A model generated the notes under the pieces. The model searched no databases, had not been told where the DNA came from, and saw nothing but the letters and a program-made list of their open reading frames with translations. Shown here one piece after another: positions 50,098-59,462 of a stretch of DNA of 64,000 bases. The DNA is taken from contig NZ_BMRT01000001.1 of the NCBI RefSeq assembly GCF_014648775.1, positions 868,001 to 932,000 on the forward strand, read 5' to 3'. A program made the position numbers and the translations under genes. The DNA comes from Streptomyces abikoensis (lineage in GTDB: Bacteria > Actinomycetota > Actinomycetes > Streptomycetales > Streptomycetaceae). Each line of letters starts with the position of its first letter. The stretch's first letter is position 1.

Positions 50098-52266
50098 ATG
50101 ACCGCATCCACCATCCGCTACGACCGCGACGCGACCGGCATCGTCACCCTCACCCTCGACGACCCCGCCCAGTCCGCCAACACCATGAACGACGCCTTCA
50201 AGTCCTCCCTCGCGGCGGTCGCCGACCGCCTGGAGGCCGAGAAGGAACAGATCCGCGGCGTGATCGTCACCTCCGCGAAGAAGACCTTCTTCGCGGGCGG
50301 CGACCTCCGCGAGCTCATCAAGGCCACCCCCGCCGACGCCCGGCGCGTCTTCGACGCCGGCATGGCCGTCAAGCGCGACCTGCGCCGCATCGAGACCCTC
50401 GGCGTCCCCGTCGTCGCCGCGATCAACGGCGCCGCGCTCGGCGGCGGTTACGAGATCGCGCTCGCCTGCCACCACCGCGTCGCCCTCGACGCGCCCGGCT
50501 CGAAGATCGGCCTGCCCGAGGTCACCCTCGGCCTGCTGCCGGGAGGCGGCGGCGTCACCCGCGCCGTACGCCTCCTCGGCATCACCGACGCCCTCCTCAA
50601 GCTCCTGCTCCAGGGCACCCAGTACAGCCCCCGCCGCGCTCTGGAGGCGGGCCTCGTCCACGAGCTCGCCGCCGACCCCGAGGACCTCCTCGCCAAGGCC
50701 CGCGCCTTCGTCGACGCCCACCCCGACTCCCGCCAGCCCTGGGACGAGAAGGGCTACAAGATCCCCGGCGGCACCCCCGCCAGCCCCCGCTTCGCCGCGA
50801 ACCTCCCCGCCTTCCCCGCCACCCTGCGCAAGCAGACCGGCGGCGCCCCCTACCCCGCGCCCCGCAACATCCTCGCGGCGGCCGTGGAGGGCTCGCAGGT
50901 GGACTTCGAGACCGCGCAGGTCATCGAGGCCCGCTACTTCACCGAGCTGGTCACCGGGCAGACCGCCAAGAACATGATCCAGGCGTTCTTCTTCGACCTC
51001 CAGGCCGTCAACTCCGGCCGCAGCCGCCCCCGGGACATCGCCCCGCGCACCGTCTCGAAGGTCGCCGTCCTCGGCGCGGGCATGATGGGCGCGGGCATCG
51101 CCTACGCCTGCGCCAGGGCCGGGCTGGAGGTCGTCCTCAAGGACGTCTCCGCCGAGAACGCCGCCAAGGGCAAGGCGTACTCGGAGCGCCTCCTCGACAA
51201 GGCCGTGGCCAGGGGCCGCACCACCGAGGCCGAGCGGGACGCGCTGCTCGCCCGGATCACCCCCACCGCCGGCGTCGCCGACCTCGCGGGCTGCGACGTC
51301 GTCATCGAGGCCGTCTTCGAGGACCCGGCGCTCAAGCACAAGGTCTTCCAGGAGGTCCAGCAGGTCGTCGCCCCCGACGCGCTGCTGTGCTCCAACACCT
51401 CCACGCTGCCCATCACGCTCCTCGCCGAGGGCGTCGAGCGGCCCGCCGACTTCGTCGGGCTGCACTTCTTCTCGCCCGTCGACAAGATGCCGCTGGTGGA
51501 GATCATCAAGGGCGAGCGCACCGGCGACGAGGCCCTGGCCCGCGCCTTCGATCTCGTCCGGCGGATCCGCAAGACGCCCATCGTCGTCAACGACTCGCGG
51601 GGCTTCTTCACCTCGCGCGTCATCGGCCGGTTCATCAACGAGGGCGTGGCGATGATCGGCGAGGGCCTCCCCGCCGCCTCCGTCGAGCAGGCGGCGGCCC
51701 AGGCGGGCTACCCGGCGAAGGTCCTCTCCCTGATGGACGAGCTGACCCTCACTCTGCCCCGCAAAATCCGCGAGGAGACCCGGCGCGCCATCGAGGAAAC
51801 CGGTGGCACGTGGGCGCCGCACCCGGCCGACGCGGTCATCGACCGGATGGTGGACGAGTTCGGGCGCACGGGCCGGAGCGGTGGCGCCGGGTTCTACGAC
51901 TACGTGGACGGCCGGCGCGCCGGCCTGTGGCCGGGGCTGGCGGAGCACTTCGGCCGGCCGGACGCCGCCCCGGTCCCCTTCACCGACATGATGGAGCGCA
52001 TGCTCTTCTCCGAGGCGCTGGACACCGTCCGCTGCCTGGAGGAGGGCGTGCTGACGTCGGTCGCCGACGCCAACATCGGCTCGGTGATGGGCATCGGCTT
52101 CCCCGGCTGGACCGGTGGGGCGCTGCAGTACGTCAACGGCTACGAGGGCGGGCTGCCCGGCTTCCTGGCCCGCGCCCGCGAGCTCCAGGAGGCGTACGGC
52201 GAGCGGTTCGCGCCGCCCGCGCTGCTGGTGGAAAAGGCGGAGAAGGGCGAGACGTTCACGGACTGA
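50098..52266 (+). CDS. Fused enoyl-CoA hydratase / 3-hydroxyacyl-CoA dehydrogenase (FadB/FadJ-like)
   Basis: Multifunctional beta-oxidation protein of 722 residues. The N-terminal crotonase domain keeps both hydratase glutamates: Glu119 in GGGYEIALAC and Glu141 in GLPEVTLGLLPG. The NAD-binding dehydrogenase begins near residue 320 (VAVLGAGMMGAGIAYACA), has the catalytic histidine in GLHFFSPVDKMPLVEI, and its C-terminal domains include NDSRGFFTSRVIGRFINEG. A good AGGAGAC site precedes the ATG. It works with the thiolase encoded upstream as a FadAB-type pair and is the last gene of the block, convergent with the MerR gene. Confidence 0.94.
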   Translation: MTASTIRYDRDATGIVTLTLDDPAQSANTMNDAFKSSLAAVADRLEAEKEQIRGVIVTSAKKTFFAGGDLRELIKATPADARRVFDAGMAVKRDLRRIETLGVPVVAAINGAALGGGYEIALACHHRVALDAPGSKIGLPEVTLGLLPGGGGVTRAVRLLGITDALLKLLLQGTQYSPRRALEAGLVHELAADPEDLLAKARAFVDAHPDSRQPWDEKGYKIPGGTPASPRFAANLPAFPATLRKQTGGAPYPAPRNILAAAVEGSQVDFETAQVIEARYFTELVTGQTAKNMIQAFFFDLQAVNSGRSRPRDIAPRTVSKVAVLGAGMMGAGIAYACARAGLEVVLKDVSAENAAKGKAYSERLLDKAVARGRTTEAERDALLARITPTAGVADLAGCDVVIEAVFEDPALKHKVFQEVQQVVAPDALLCSNTSTLPITLLAEGVERPADFVGLHFFSPVDKMPLVEIIKGERTGDEALARAFDLVRRIRKTPIVVNDSRGFFTSRVIGRFINEGVAMIGEGLPAASVEQAAAQAGYPAKVLSLMDELTLTLPRKIREETRRAIEETGGTWAPHPADAVIDRMVDEFGRTGRSGGAGFYDYVDGRRAGLWPGLAEHFGRPDAAPVPFTDMMERMLFSEALDTVRCLEEGVLTSVADANIGSVMGIGFPGWTGGALQYVNGYEGGLPGFLARARELQEAYGERFAPPALLVEKAEKGETFTD

Positions 52267-52302
52267 CGCTCCCCGGGAAGGTACGGGGGCGGGGCCGCGC
52301 GC

Positions 52303-53028
52303 TCAGCCCCCGTACGTCTCCCGCAGCTCCTGCTTGAGCGACCGCTGGAAGGCGGTCACCAGCGCCTGCACCACCATCGGCTGCATGTGCGCCGACAGCG
52401 ACTTCATCGCCTCGACCTGCTCCGGGTCGTCCTCCCGCTCCCGGTAGGGGCCCCAGACCTCCTCGTGGAAGAGCCGGGTGAGCTCGCGCGCCGTCGCCCG
52501 GGCGTGCTCCAGCAGGACCGTGCGGGCCGCGAGGATCGTCTCCAGCGCGATGGGCACGTCCAGGAGCGCCAGGCCCAGCCCCAGCAGCCCGGGGTCGACG
52601 CGCAGGGCGTCGCCGGATTCGGGGCGTTCCAGGACGTTCATGGCGGCGAGCCGGTCGAGATCGGTGTCGGTGAGGGGGCGCCCCGCGCGCCGCTCCAGCG
52701 CCTCGCGCGTGGTCTCCTCGGCCTTGTCCGGGGTCCAGGAGGCCACCAGGGCTCGGTGGATGGCCAGGTCGTGGGCGCTCAGGTCGGCCGGGAGGCCGCC
52801 CAGATAGCGTTCGATGGCGGCCAGGGTGAGGCCCTGGTGCTGCAGCTCCTCGATCAGCGCGAGCCGGGAGAGGTGGGCGGAGCCGTAGCGACCGACGCGG
52901 CGGGGGCCTATCTCGGGCGGCGGCAGCAGCCCCCGCGTGCTGTAGAAGCGCACGGTACGGACGGTGACGCCGGCGCGGGCCGCCAACTCGTCGACGGTGA
53001 GGGAGGGTTCCTCGGTCCCCGTGGTCAT
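52303..53028 (-). CDS. MerR-family transcriptional regulator
   Basis: Regulator of 241 residues. The N-terminal MerR winged helix is clear (LTVDELAARAGVTVRTVRFY, RVGRYGSAHLSRLALIEELQ). A long helical C-terminal domain follows, rich in Leu, Glu and Arg, without the cysteines of metal sensors, so a small-molecule ligand is likely. It converges on the beta-oxidation gene with a 36-bp gap. The upstream region has an imperfect dyad. Its target is unknown; the neighbouring fatty-acid genes or itself are candidates. Confidence 0.88.
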   Translation of the reverse strand: MTTGTEEPSLTVDELAARAGVTVRTVRFYSTRGLLPPPEIGPRRVGRYGSAHLSRLALIEELQHQGLTLAAIERYLGGLPADLSAHDLAIHRALVASWTPDKAEETTREALERRAGRPLTDTDLDRLAAMNVLERPESGDALRVDPGLLGLGLALLDVPIALETILAARTVLLEHARATARELTRLFHEEVWGPYREREDDPEQVEAMKSLSAHMQPMVVQALVTAFQRSLKQELRETYGG

Positions 53029-53065
53029 CTGCGAATCGCCTCGCTCTCCTGTCGCGCCCTGCGTG

Positions 53066-53090
53066 TTCAACAGTATTGCTGTGTCACCAG
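53066..53090. promoter_or_regulatory. Imperfect dyad upstream of the MerR gene
   Basis: ACAG (53070-53073) and CTGT (53079-53082) flank a 5-base spacer, with further imperfect symmetry outward, 38 bp or more before the MerR start. MerR proteins bind such dyads inside promoters. Weak by eye. Confidence 0.3.
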
Positions 53091-53112
53091 CGCTGTGAAA
53101 CCCGGAAACGGA

Positions 53113-53144
53113 AAGGGGCCCGTCGCCGTGGCGACGGGCCCCTT
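53113..53144. terminator. Strong hairpin after the secreted M1 peptidase gene
   Basis: AAGGGGCCCGTCGC at 53113-53126 pairs perfectly with GCGACGGGCCCCTT at 53131-53144 around a tight loop. It lies 40 bp past the M1 peptidase stop and ends in T residues in both directions, as expected of an intrinsic terminator. Confidence 0.8.
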
Positions 53145-53183
53145 CGAGCAGGACCGGTTCGAGCGGGACCGGAGGGAACCGGG

Positions 53184-54728
53184 TCAGTGCTGGTGGCCGT
53201 GGCCGTCCTGCGCGGCCTGGATCTTCTTCCAGGACTTGGGCTCGACGGGCTTGGCCGGCGCCGCGAGCGCCTTGCCGGACGTGGCGGCCTTGGGGGCGGC
53301 CTTGGCGGCCTTGCCGATGCCGTCCTTCGCGGCGACGGCGGCGCTCGGCTTGGTGTCCGTGAAGAGCCAGGTGTCGAAGAGGCTCTTCAGCTGCTTGCCG
53401 GAGACCTTCTCGGCGTACGCCACGAAGTCCTGCACGGAGCCGTTGCCGAACTTGTTGTCCGTCTGCCAGCCCTTGAGGATGGCGAAGAAGGTCTTGTCGC
53501 CGACCCGGTTGCGGAGCGCCTGGAGGGCGACCGCGCCGCGCTGGTACACGGCGCCGTGGAACTGGTTCTCGGCGCCCGGGTCGCCCGGCTTGACCTTCCA
53601 GAAGGCGTTGTCGGCCGGGATGCCGTCGTAGACGTAGTCGGCGAGCTCCTGCGTGGTGCCCTCGCCCTCCTTGTCCGACCACAGCCACTGGGCGTAGGTG
53701 GCGAAGCCCTCGTTGACCCAGATGTCGCGCCAGTTCTTCACCGAGACGTTGTCGCCGAACCACTGGTGGGCGAGCTCGTGCACGACGAGGGAGGTGTTGG
53801 CGCCGTTCGCGAAGCCGGAGGGGCTGTAGTACGGGCGGGTCTGGGTCTCCAGCGCGTAGCCCGTCTTGACGTTCGGGACGTAGCCCCCGATCGCGTTGAA
53901 CGGGTACGGGCCGAAGATCTTGCTCTCCCACTCGATGATCTCGGCGGAGCGCTCGACGCTCGCCTTGGCCGAGTCGAGGTTGTCGCCCAGGTCCTTGCTG
54001 TAGGCGTTGAGGACCGGCAGGCCGTCCGACGTCTTGTCGGTGGTGATGTCGAACTTGCCGATGGCCAGCGTCGTCAGGTACGACGCCTGCGGCTTGGTGG
54101 ACCGCCAGTTGTAGCGCGTCCAGCCCAGCTTGGAGGTCTGGGACTTGAGCTCGCCGTTGCTGACGGTCTGCAGGCCGTCCGGCACCGCGATGGAGATGTC
54201 GTAGGTGGCCTTGTCGCGCGGGTGGTCGTTGCTCGGGAACCACCAGGCCGCCGACTCCGGCTCGTTGGCCACGACCGCGCCGTCCGGGGTGCGCTGCCAG
54301 GCCGAGTACCCGCCGATCTTCACCTGCGAGGGGGTACCGCTGTAGCGGACCACGACGGTGATCTGCTTGCCCTCGGGCAGGGGCGCGGAGGGCGTGATCT
54401 CCAGCTCGTGGTCGCCCGACTTGGCGAAGAAGGTCGGCTTGCCGTTGACCGTCACCTCGCTGACGTCCAGGGCGAAGTCGAGGTTGAACCGCGACAGCGC
54501 CTGCGTGGTGGTGGCGGTGAGGGTCGCCGTGCCCTCCAGCTTGTCCGTCTGCGGCTGGTACTTCAGCCGGAGGTCGTAATGGGATACGTGATAACCGCCG
54601 TTCCCGGCCGTCGGGTAGTACGAGTCGCCGACGCCCGGAGCGCCCGGCGTGGGCTCGGCCGCCGACGCCGGGATCGCCAGCAGCAGGGAGGCGGCGGCCG
54701 CGGCCGGAACGATCAGTCTGTGACGCAC
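53184..54728 (-). CDS. Secreted M1-family metallopeptidase
   Basis: Exported zinc peptidase of 514 residues. A Sec-type signal peptide (HRLIVPAAAAASLLLAIPAS) is followed by an M1 N-terminal beta domain. The zinc site HELAH is at residues 317-321 with Glu340 in VNEGFATYAQW, the family spacing. A C-terminal Lys/Ala-rich tail ends in DGHGHQH, a possible extra metal-binding tail. GTG at 54728 has GGAG 6 bases upstream. It is paralogous to the M1 peptidase beside the Pls-type synthetase and divergent from an S15 peptidase gene, so the two may share peptide scavenging outside the cell. Confidence 0.93.
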   Translation of the reverse strand: MRHRLIVPAAAAASLLLAIPASAAEPTPGAPGVGDSYYPTAGNGGYHVSHYDLRLKYQPQTDKLEGTATLTATTTQALSRFNLDFALDVSEVTVNGKPTFFAKSGDHELEITPSAPLPEGKQITVVVRYSGTPSQVKIGGYSAWQRTPDGAVVANEPESAAWWFPSNDHPRDKATYDISIAVPDGLQTVSNGELKSQTSKLGWTRYNWRSTKPQASYLTTLAIGKFDITTDKTSDGLPVLNAYSKDLGDNLDSAKASVERSAEIIEWESKIFGPYPFNAIGGYVPNVKTGYALETQTRPYYSPSGFANGANTSLVVHELAHQWFGDNVSVKNWRDIWVNEGFATYAQWLWSDKEGEGTTQELADYVYDGIPADNAFWKVKPGDPGAENQFHGAVYQRGAVALQALRNRVGDKTFFAILKGWQTDNKFGNGSVQDFVAYAEKVSGKQLKSLFDTWLFTDTKPSAAVAAKDGIGKAAKAAPKAATSGKALAAPAKPVEPKSWKKIQAAQDGHGHQH

Positions 54729-54896
54729 GAGGCACTCCAACTCGTAGGGGGCGAGTGATCAATCGCAGCCTATGTACTCATTGGGGGACCGGGTATGTCC
54801 ATGGTGGTTTCTGTCATGTGATCGACACACCGGTGACACCGCGGCCCCCGCCAACCCCCTTCTGCACAGGGGTTTTCCCGCGCTACCGTCCGCCCC

Positions 54897-56888
54897 ATGC
54901 CCATATCCTCGCGGAGATCCCGCATACCCTGGACGAAATCCCTCCCCACGGCGCTGACGGCCCTGACGGCCCTGCTGGCCGTCCTCCTGCCGACCCCCGC
55001 GCTCGCCGCTCCGACGGCGAACGGCGGGAAACCACCGGGCGAGAGCAGACCCGTCTACTCCTACGACCGGGCCGTCCGCGAGTCCGTGTGGGTCGACACC
55101 CGCGTCGACGGCGACCGCGACGGCCGCGCCGACCGCGTGGCCGTCGACATCATCCGCCCCCGCGAGGCCGCCGAGCAGGGCCGCAAGGTGCCCGTCATCA
55201 TGGACGCCAGCCCGTACTACTCCTGCTGCGGGCGCGGCAACGAGAGCCAGAAGAAGACCTACGACGGGCAGGGCCGCCCGGTCCAGTTCCCCCTCTACTA
55301 CGACAACTACTTCGTCCCGCGCGGCTACGCCGTCGTCCTGGTCGACCTCACCGGAACCAACCGTTCCGACGGCTGCGTCGACATCGGCGGCCGCTCCGAC
55401 GTCCAGTCCGCCAAGGCCGTCGTCGACTGGCTGAACGGCCGCGCCCGCGGCTACTCCTCCCGCACCGGGACCACCGCCGTCGCGGCCGACTGGACCACCG
55501 GCTCGGTCGGCATGATCGGCAAGAGCTACGACGGCACGATCGCCAACGCCGTCGCCGCCACCGGCGTCGAGGGCCTGAGGACGATCGTCCCCATCGGCGC
55601 CATCAGCTCCTGGTACGACTACTACTTCGCCAAGGGCGCCGCCCTCTACAACGGCGGCCCCGACGGCCTGGCCAACGGCATCGAGAGCCCGGAGGCGCGC
55701 GGCCGCTGCCAGGCCGTCCAGCGCGAACTGGTCGAGGGCGCGCCCCGCACCGGCGACTGGACGCGGCTGTGGAGCGAGCGCGACTACGTCAAGGACGCCG
55801 GCAAGGTGCGTGCCAGCGTCTTCGCCGTCCACGGCATGCAGGACCTCAACGTCCGCACCAAGCACTTCGGCCAGTGGTGGGACGCGCTCGCCGCGCACGG
55901 CGTCGAGCGCAAGGTCTGGCTGTCCTCGGCGGGCCACGTCGACCCGTTCGACTTCCGGCGCGACGCGTGGGTGTCCACGCTCCACCGCTGGTTCGACCAC
56001 TACCTCCTCGGCTACGACAACGGCGTCGAGCGCGAGCCGATGGCCGACGTCGAGCGGGCCCCCGACCAGTGGTCCACCGACCGCGTCTGGCCGCCGACCG
56101 GCACGCGCACGGCCGTCCTGCGGCCGGACACCGGCGAGGTGCCCGGCGTCGGCACGCTCGGCACGGAGCCGGCGCCGCGCGGGGCGACGGCGGAGTTCAC
56201 GGACGACCCGAGCCTCGGCGAGGCCGACTGGGCGACGCGCATCGACGAACCGACGGAGAGCAAGGCGGGCTTCGTCACCGGTCCTCTCAGCGAGGACCTG
56301 CGTCTCGCGGGCTCGTCGACGGTGCGATTGGCTGTCACGCCGTCGACGACCTCGGCGCATCTCTCGGCCGTCCTCGTCGACCTCGGCCCCGCCACGATCC
56401 GCAACTACGCGGGGGACGGCGAGGGCATCCTCACCCTCGCGGACAGGGACTGCCTCGGCGCCGGCACGGCGGGCGACACCGGCTGCTTCAAGCGCACGGC
56501 GGCCGACCGTGCCGACGTCGACCACACGGTCTTCAGCCGCGGCTGGGCCGACCTCGGCCACTACGCCGGGCTCGCCCACGGCGTCCCCCTGACGCCCGGC
56601 AAGCCGTACACCATCACGCTGGACCTGGCCGCGACCGACCACGTCGTCCCGGCGGGCCACCGCCTGGCCCTCATCGTGGCGGGGACGGACTCGGGCCTGA
56701 TCGTCCCGGCGAGCACGACGCCGCGCGTGACGGTGGACCTCCACGGGACGTCCGCCCGGCTGCCGCTGGTCGGCGGCGTGGCGGCGTTCGCGAGGGCGAC
56801 GCGGGGTGCGGCCCTGTCCGGGGGCGTCACCACCCCCGTCGCGCCCCCGCGCGGGCTGCGGCTGCCGGAGCTGACGCACCGGCCGTAG
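54897..56888 (+). CDS. Secreted Xaa-Pro dipeptidyl-peptidase-like (S15/CocE) hydrolase
   Basis: Exported alpha/beta hydrolase of 663 residues. A signal peptide (LTALTALLAVLLPTPALA) precedes the catalytic domain. The triad is Ser210 in GMIGKSYDGT, Asp316 in VHGMQDLNVR and His347 in SAGHVDPFD. A C-terminal jelly-roll domain follows, as in S15 peptidases and cocaine esterase. SPYYSCCGRGNES near residue 105 is the usual N-terminal loop. Xaa-Pro dipeptidyl peptidase activity is the likeliest, with acyl esterase as the alternative. It has a 168-bp divergent promoter region with the M1 peptidase gene. Confidence 0.9.
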   Translation: MPISSRRSRIPWTKSLPTALTALTALLAVLLPTPALAAPTANGGKPPGESRPVYSYDRAVRESVWVDTRVDGDRDGRADRVAVDIIRPREAAEQGRKVPVIMDASPYYSCCGRGNESQKKTYDGQGRPVQFPLYYDNYFVPRGYAVVLVDLTGTNRSDGCVDIGGRSDVQSAKAVVDWLNGRARGYSSRTGTTAVAADWTTGSVGMIGKSYDGTIANAVAATGVEGLRTIVPIGAISSWYDYYFAKGAALYNGGPDGLANGIESPEARGRCQAVQRELVEGAPRTGDWTRLWSERDYVKDAGKVRASVFAVHGMQDLNVRTKHFGQWWDALAAHGVERKVWLSSAGHVDPFDFRRDAWVSTLHRWFDHYLLGYDNGVEREPMADVERAPDQWSTDRVWPPTGTRTAVLRPDTGEVPGVGTLGTEPAPRGATAEFTDDPSLGEADWATRIDEPTESKAGFVTGPLSEDLRLAGSSTVRLAVTPSTTSAHLSAVLVDLGPATIRNYAGDGEGILTLADRDCLGAGTAGDTGCFKRTAADRADVDHTVFSRGWADLGHYAGLAHGVPLTPGKPYTITLDLAATDHVVPAGHRLALIVAGTDSGLIVPASTTPRVTVDLHGTSARLPLVGGVAAFARATRGAALSGGVTTPVAPPRGLRLPELTHRP

Positions 56889-57010
56889 CGGTCCGGTCGC
56901 CGACGCCCGGTCCGTAATCCGCTGGCCCTCGTCCCGGCCCGGGCGGGATGATGACGTGCTGCCGACACGGTATTCGTGACAGCGTTCTCCCTGCCCGGGA
57001 AGGGGCTGCG

Positions 57011-58558
57011 ATGACGATTCCCGCTTCCGGAACGCCGACGGGCTCCGAGCCCGGGCCCGAGGTCCGCACGACGGCCGGGGTGCTGCGCGGCCGTACGGAA
57101 GGGGGCGTGGCGGTCTTCCGTGGCGTCCCTTTCGCCGAACCGCCGGTGGAGGCGCTCCGGTTCGCCGCGCCACGGCCGGTGAAGGGCTGGGACGGGGTGC
57201 GCCCGGCCGTGTCGTACGGGCCGCCGCCTCCACAGGCCGGTTTCTTCGGCATGGACGCGCTGGCGCGCGACGCGTCCGGCACCGATTGGCTGACGGCCGA
57301 CGTCTGGTCGCCCGAGCCGTACCCGGGAGCGGGACTCCCGGTGATGGTGTGGATCCACGGCGGCGGCTACAGCTTCGGCACCGCCGCCCTCCCCGAGTAC
57401 GACGGGGCCCGCCTCGCCCGCGACGGCGGCGTCGTCGTGGTGACGTTCAACTACCGGGTGGGCATCGAGGGTTTCGCGTCGATCGAGGGCGCCCCCGCCA
57501 ACCGGGGCCTGCTCGATCAGGTCGCCGCGCTGGAGTGGGTGCGCGACGGCATCCGGGCGTTCGGCGGCGACCCGGACCGCGTCACGGTCTTCGGCCAGTC
57601 GGCGGGGGCGGGATCGGTCGCCGCGCTCCTGGCGATGCCGAGTGCGGCCGGGCTCTTCGGCCGGGCGGTCGCGCAGAGCGCCCAGGGGACGTTCTTCTCC
57701 CCGGCGCTCGCCGCCGACATCGCCGCCGCCTGCGCCGCCGGGCTGGGGCTGCGGCCCACGGCGGCCGACCTGGCGGCCGTGGCCCCGGACCGCCTGGCCG
57801 CCGCCGGTGACGCGGTCGCCGCCAAGTCCACCTCGTTCGCCGGACGCTGGGGCCGGGCCGCGCTGAGGACGATCCCGTTCTCGCCCGTCGTCGACGGCGA
57901 CGTCCTGCCCGTCACTCCCTGGCAGGCCCTCGCCAACGGCGCGGGCCGGGACGTCGACGTCCTCACCGGCCACACCCGCGACGAGCACCGGCTGTTCAGC
58001 GCGCTCGACGGCACGCTCGGCCGGGTGACGGACGAGCTGGCGGCGACCGTCCTCCGGGACTTCGCCCCCGGCCCGGACGGCCCGCGCCGGTACGCCGACG
58101 GTTTCCCGGCCGCGGGCCCGGAGGAGCTGTACGAACTGGTCCACTCCGACTGGCTGTTCCGCATGCCGAGCCTCCGCCTCGCCGAGGCGCAGATCACCGG
58201 CGGCGGACGCGCCCATGTGTACGAGCTGACCTGGCCCGCGCCGGGAATGGGCGGCGCCCTCGGGGCGTGCCACGGCCTCGACGTCCCTCTCGTCTTCGGC
58301 AATCTGGCCGCCGGTCAGCCCGCCGCGCTCTTCGGCGAGAGCCCCTCCCCCGCCGGGGAGGAGCTCTCCGCGTCCATGCGCACCGCGTGGACGGCCTTCG
58401 CCACCCACGGCGACCCCGGCTGGCCCGCGTACGACGCCGGGCGGCGCCTCACCCGGATCTTCGACACGCGACCGGCTGTCACGGCCTACCCGGAGGAGGC
58501 GTCCCGCCTCATCTGGCAGGACCACGCCTTTGCGGCACTGCCGCTGCTCGGCGAGTAG
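57011..58558 (+). CDS. Type B carboxylesterase
   Basis: Carboxylesterase/lipase family hydrolase of 515 residues. The oxyanion segment is VMVWIHGGGYSFGTAA, the catalytic Ser197 lies in VFGQSAGAGSVAALLA, and His is expected in GACHGLDVPLVFGN. The N-terminal GRTEGGVAVFRGVPFAEPP is the standard type B start. No signal peptide is seen, so it is probably cytoplasmic. The site AAGGGG precedes the ATG. It converges on the DapA-like gene with 10 bp between stops. Substrate unknown. Confidence 0.92.
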   Translation: MTIPASGTPTGSEPGPEVRTTAGVLRGRTEGGVAVFRGVPFAEPPVEALRFAAPRPVKGWDGVRPAVSYGPPPPQAGFFGMDALARDASGTDWLTADVWSPEPYPGAGLPVMVWIHGGGYSFGTAALPEYDGARLARDGGVVVVTFNYRVGIEGFASIEGAPANRGLLDQVAALEWVRDGIRAFGGDPDRVTVFGQSAGAGSVAALLAMPSAAGLFGRAVAQSAQGTFFSPALAADIAAACAAGLGLRPTAADLAAVAPDRLAAAGDAVAAKSTSFAGRWGRAALRTIPFSPVVDGDVLPVTPWQALANGAGRDVDVLTGHTRDEHRLFSALDGTLGRVTDELAATVLRDFAPGPDGPRRYADGFPAAGPEELYELVHSDWLFRMPSLRLAEAQITGGGRAHVYELTWPAPGMGGALGACHGLDVPLVFGNLAAGQPAALFGESPSPAGEELSASMRTAWTAFATHGDPGWPAYDAGRRLTRIFDTRPAVTAYPEEASRLIWQDHAFAALPLLGE

Positions 58559-58568
58559 CCGTCTCCGC

Positions 58569-59462
58569 TCAGGCGGCCGGCGCGTCCAGCAGCGCGCGCA
58601 GCTCCTCCCGGTCCCCGGCGGGCAGCGGCAGCAGGGGCGGTCGGGGCGGGCCCGCCGGACGGCCCTGGAGGTCCAGGCCGGCCTTGACCGCGCGGGGCAG
58701 ACCGTGACCGACGATGAACTTCAGCAGGGGCAGCAGCTCGGCCAGCAGCGCGTCCGCCCGCGACGCCTCGCCGGCCCGGAACGCCTCGTAGAGTTCCAGG
58801 CACCGGCGGGGCACCAGGCAGGGCGCCGCCGTGCACCAGCCGACGGCTCCGGAGCGGAACGCGTCGAGGGCGACGGGATTGCTGCCGTTGTAGACGGACA
58901 GGGTGCCCTCGGAGCGCTCCAGGAGCTCGCGGAAGCGTGCGACCTGGCCCGAACTCTCCTTCACCATCGTCAGATTCGGAATCTTCCCGGCAAGCGAGAC
59001 GATCACCTCGGGCGACAGGTCGACACCGCTGGTGCCCGGGTTGTTGTAGAGCATCACGGGAAGGTCCGTGGCCGCCGCGACGGTGGTGAAGTGGTGGTGG
59101 AGCTCGTCCGGGGTCAGCTTCCAGTACGTCTGGGCCAGCACCATGATCGCGCTCGCACCATGGCGAGCAGCCGTCCGGGCCCGGCGCACGGTCGTCTCCG
59201 TGCTCCAGTGCGAGACCCCGACCAGCGTCGGGACCCGGGCGGCCACGGTCTCCAGGGTGGTCGCGCAGACGGCCTCCCACTCGGCGTCCGTCAGGTAGGC
59301 GCTCTCTCCGGTGCTGCCCAGCGGCGCGACCGCGTGGCTGCCCGCGTCCACCAGGTCGGCGACCAGCCGGCGCAGGGCGTCGAGGTCCAGCTCCCCGGTG
59401 TCCGGGGAGAACGGGGTGACGGGGTACGCGACGATCCCGGCGAGCGGCGGCGGTACGGACAT
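58569..59462 (-). CDS. DapA-family aldolase/lyase
   Basis: Schiff-base TIM-barrel enzyme of 297 residues. The catalytic lysine is in LTMVKESSGQ, the tyrosine in LPVMLYNNPGTSG and the carboxylate loop reads GSTGESAYLTDAE. Its ATG overlaps the class II aldolase stop as TGATG, so the two are coupled and probably act on one pathway. Likely reactions are retro-aldol cleavage or dehydration of a keto-deoxy acid; the second DapA-like gene at 29473 is only a distant relative. The last 40 residues are Pro/Arg-rich. Confidence 0.87.
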   Translation of the reverse strand: MSVPPPLAGIVAYPVTPFSPDTGELDLDALRRLVADLVDAGSHAVAPLGSTGESAYLTDAEWEAVCATTLETVAARVPTLVGVSHWSTETTVRRARTAARHGASAIMVLAQTYWKLTPDELHHHFTTVAAATDLPVMLYNNPGTSGVDLSPEVIVSLAGKIPNLTMVKESSGQVARFRELLERSEGTLSVYNGSNPVALDAFRSGAVGWCTAAPCLVPRRCLELYEAFRAGEASRADALLAELLPLLKFIVGHGLPRAVKAGLDLQGRPAGPPRPPLLPLPAGDREELRALLDAPAA

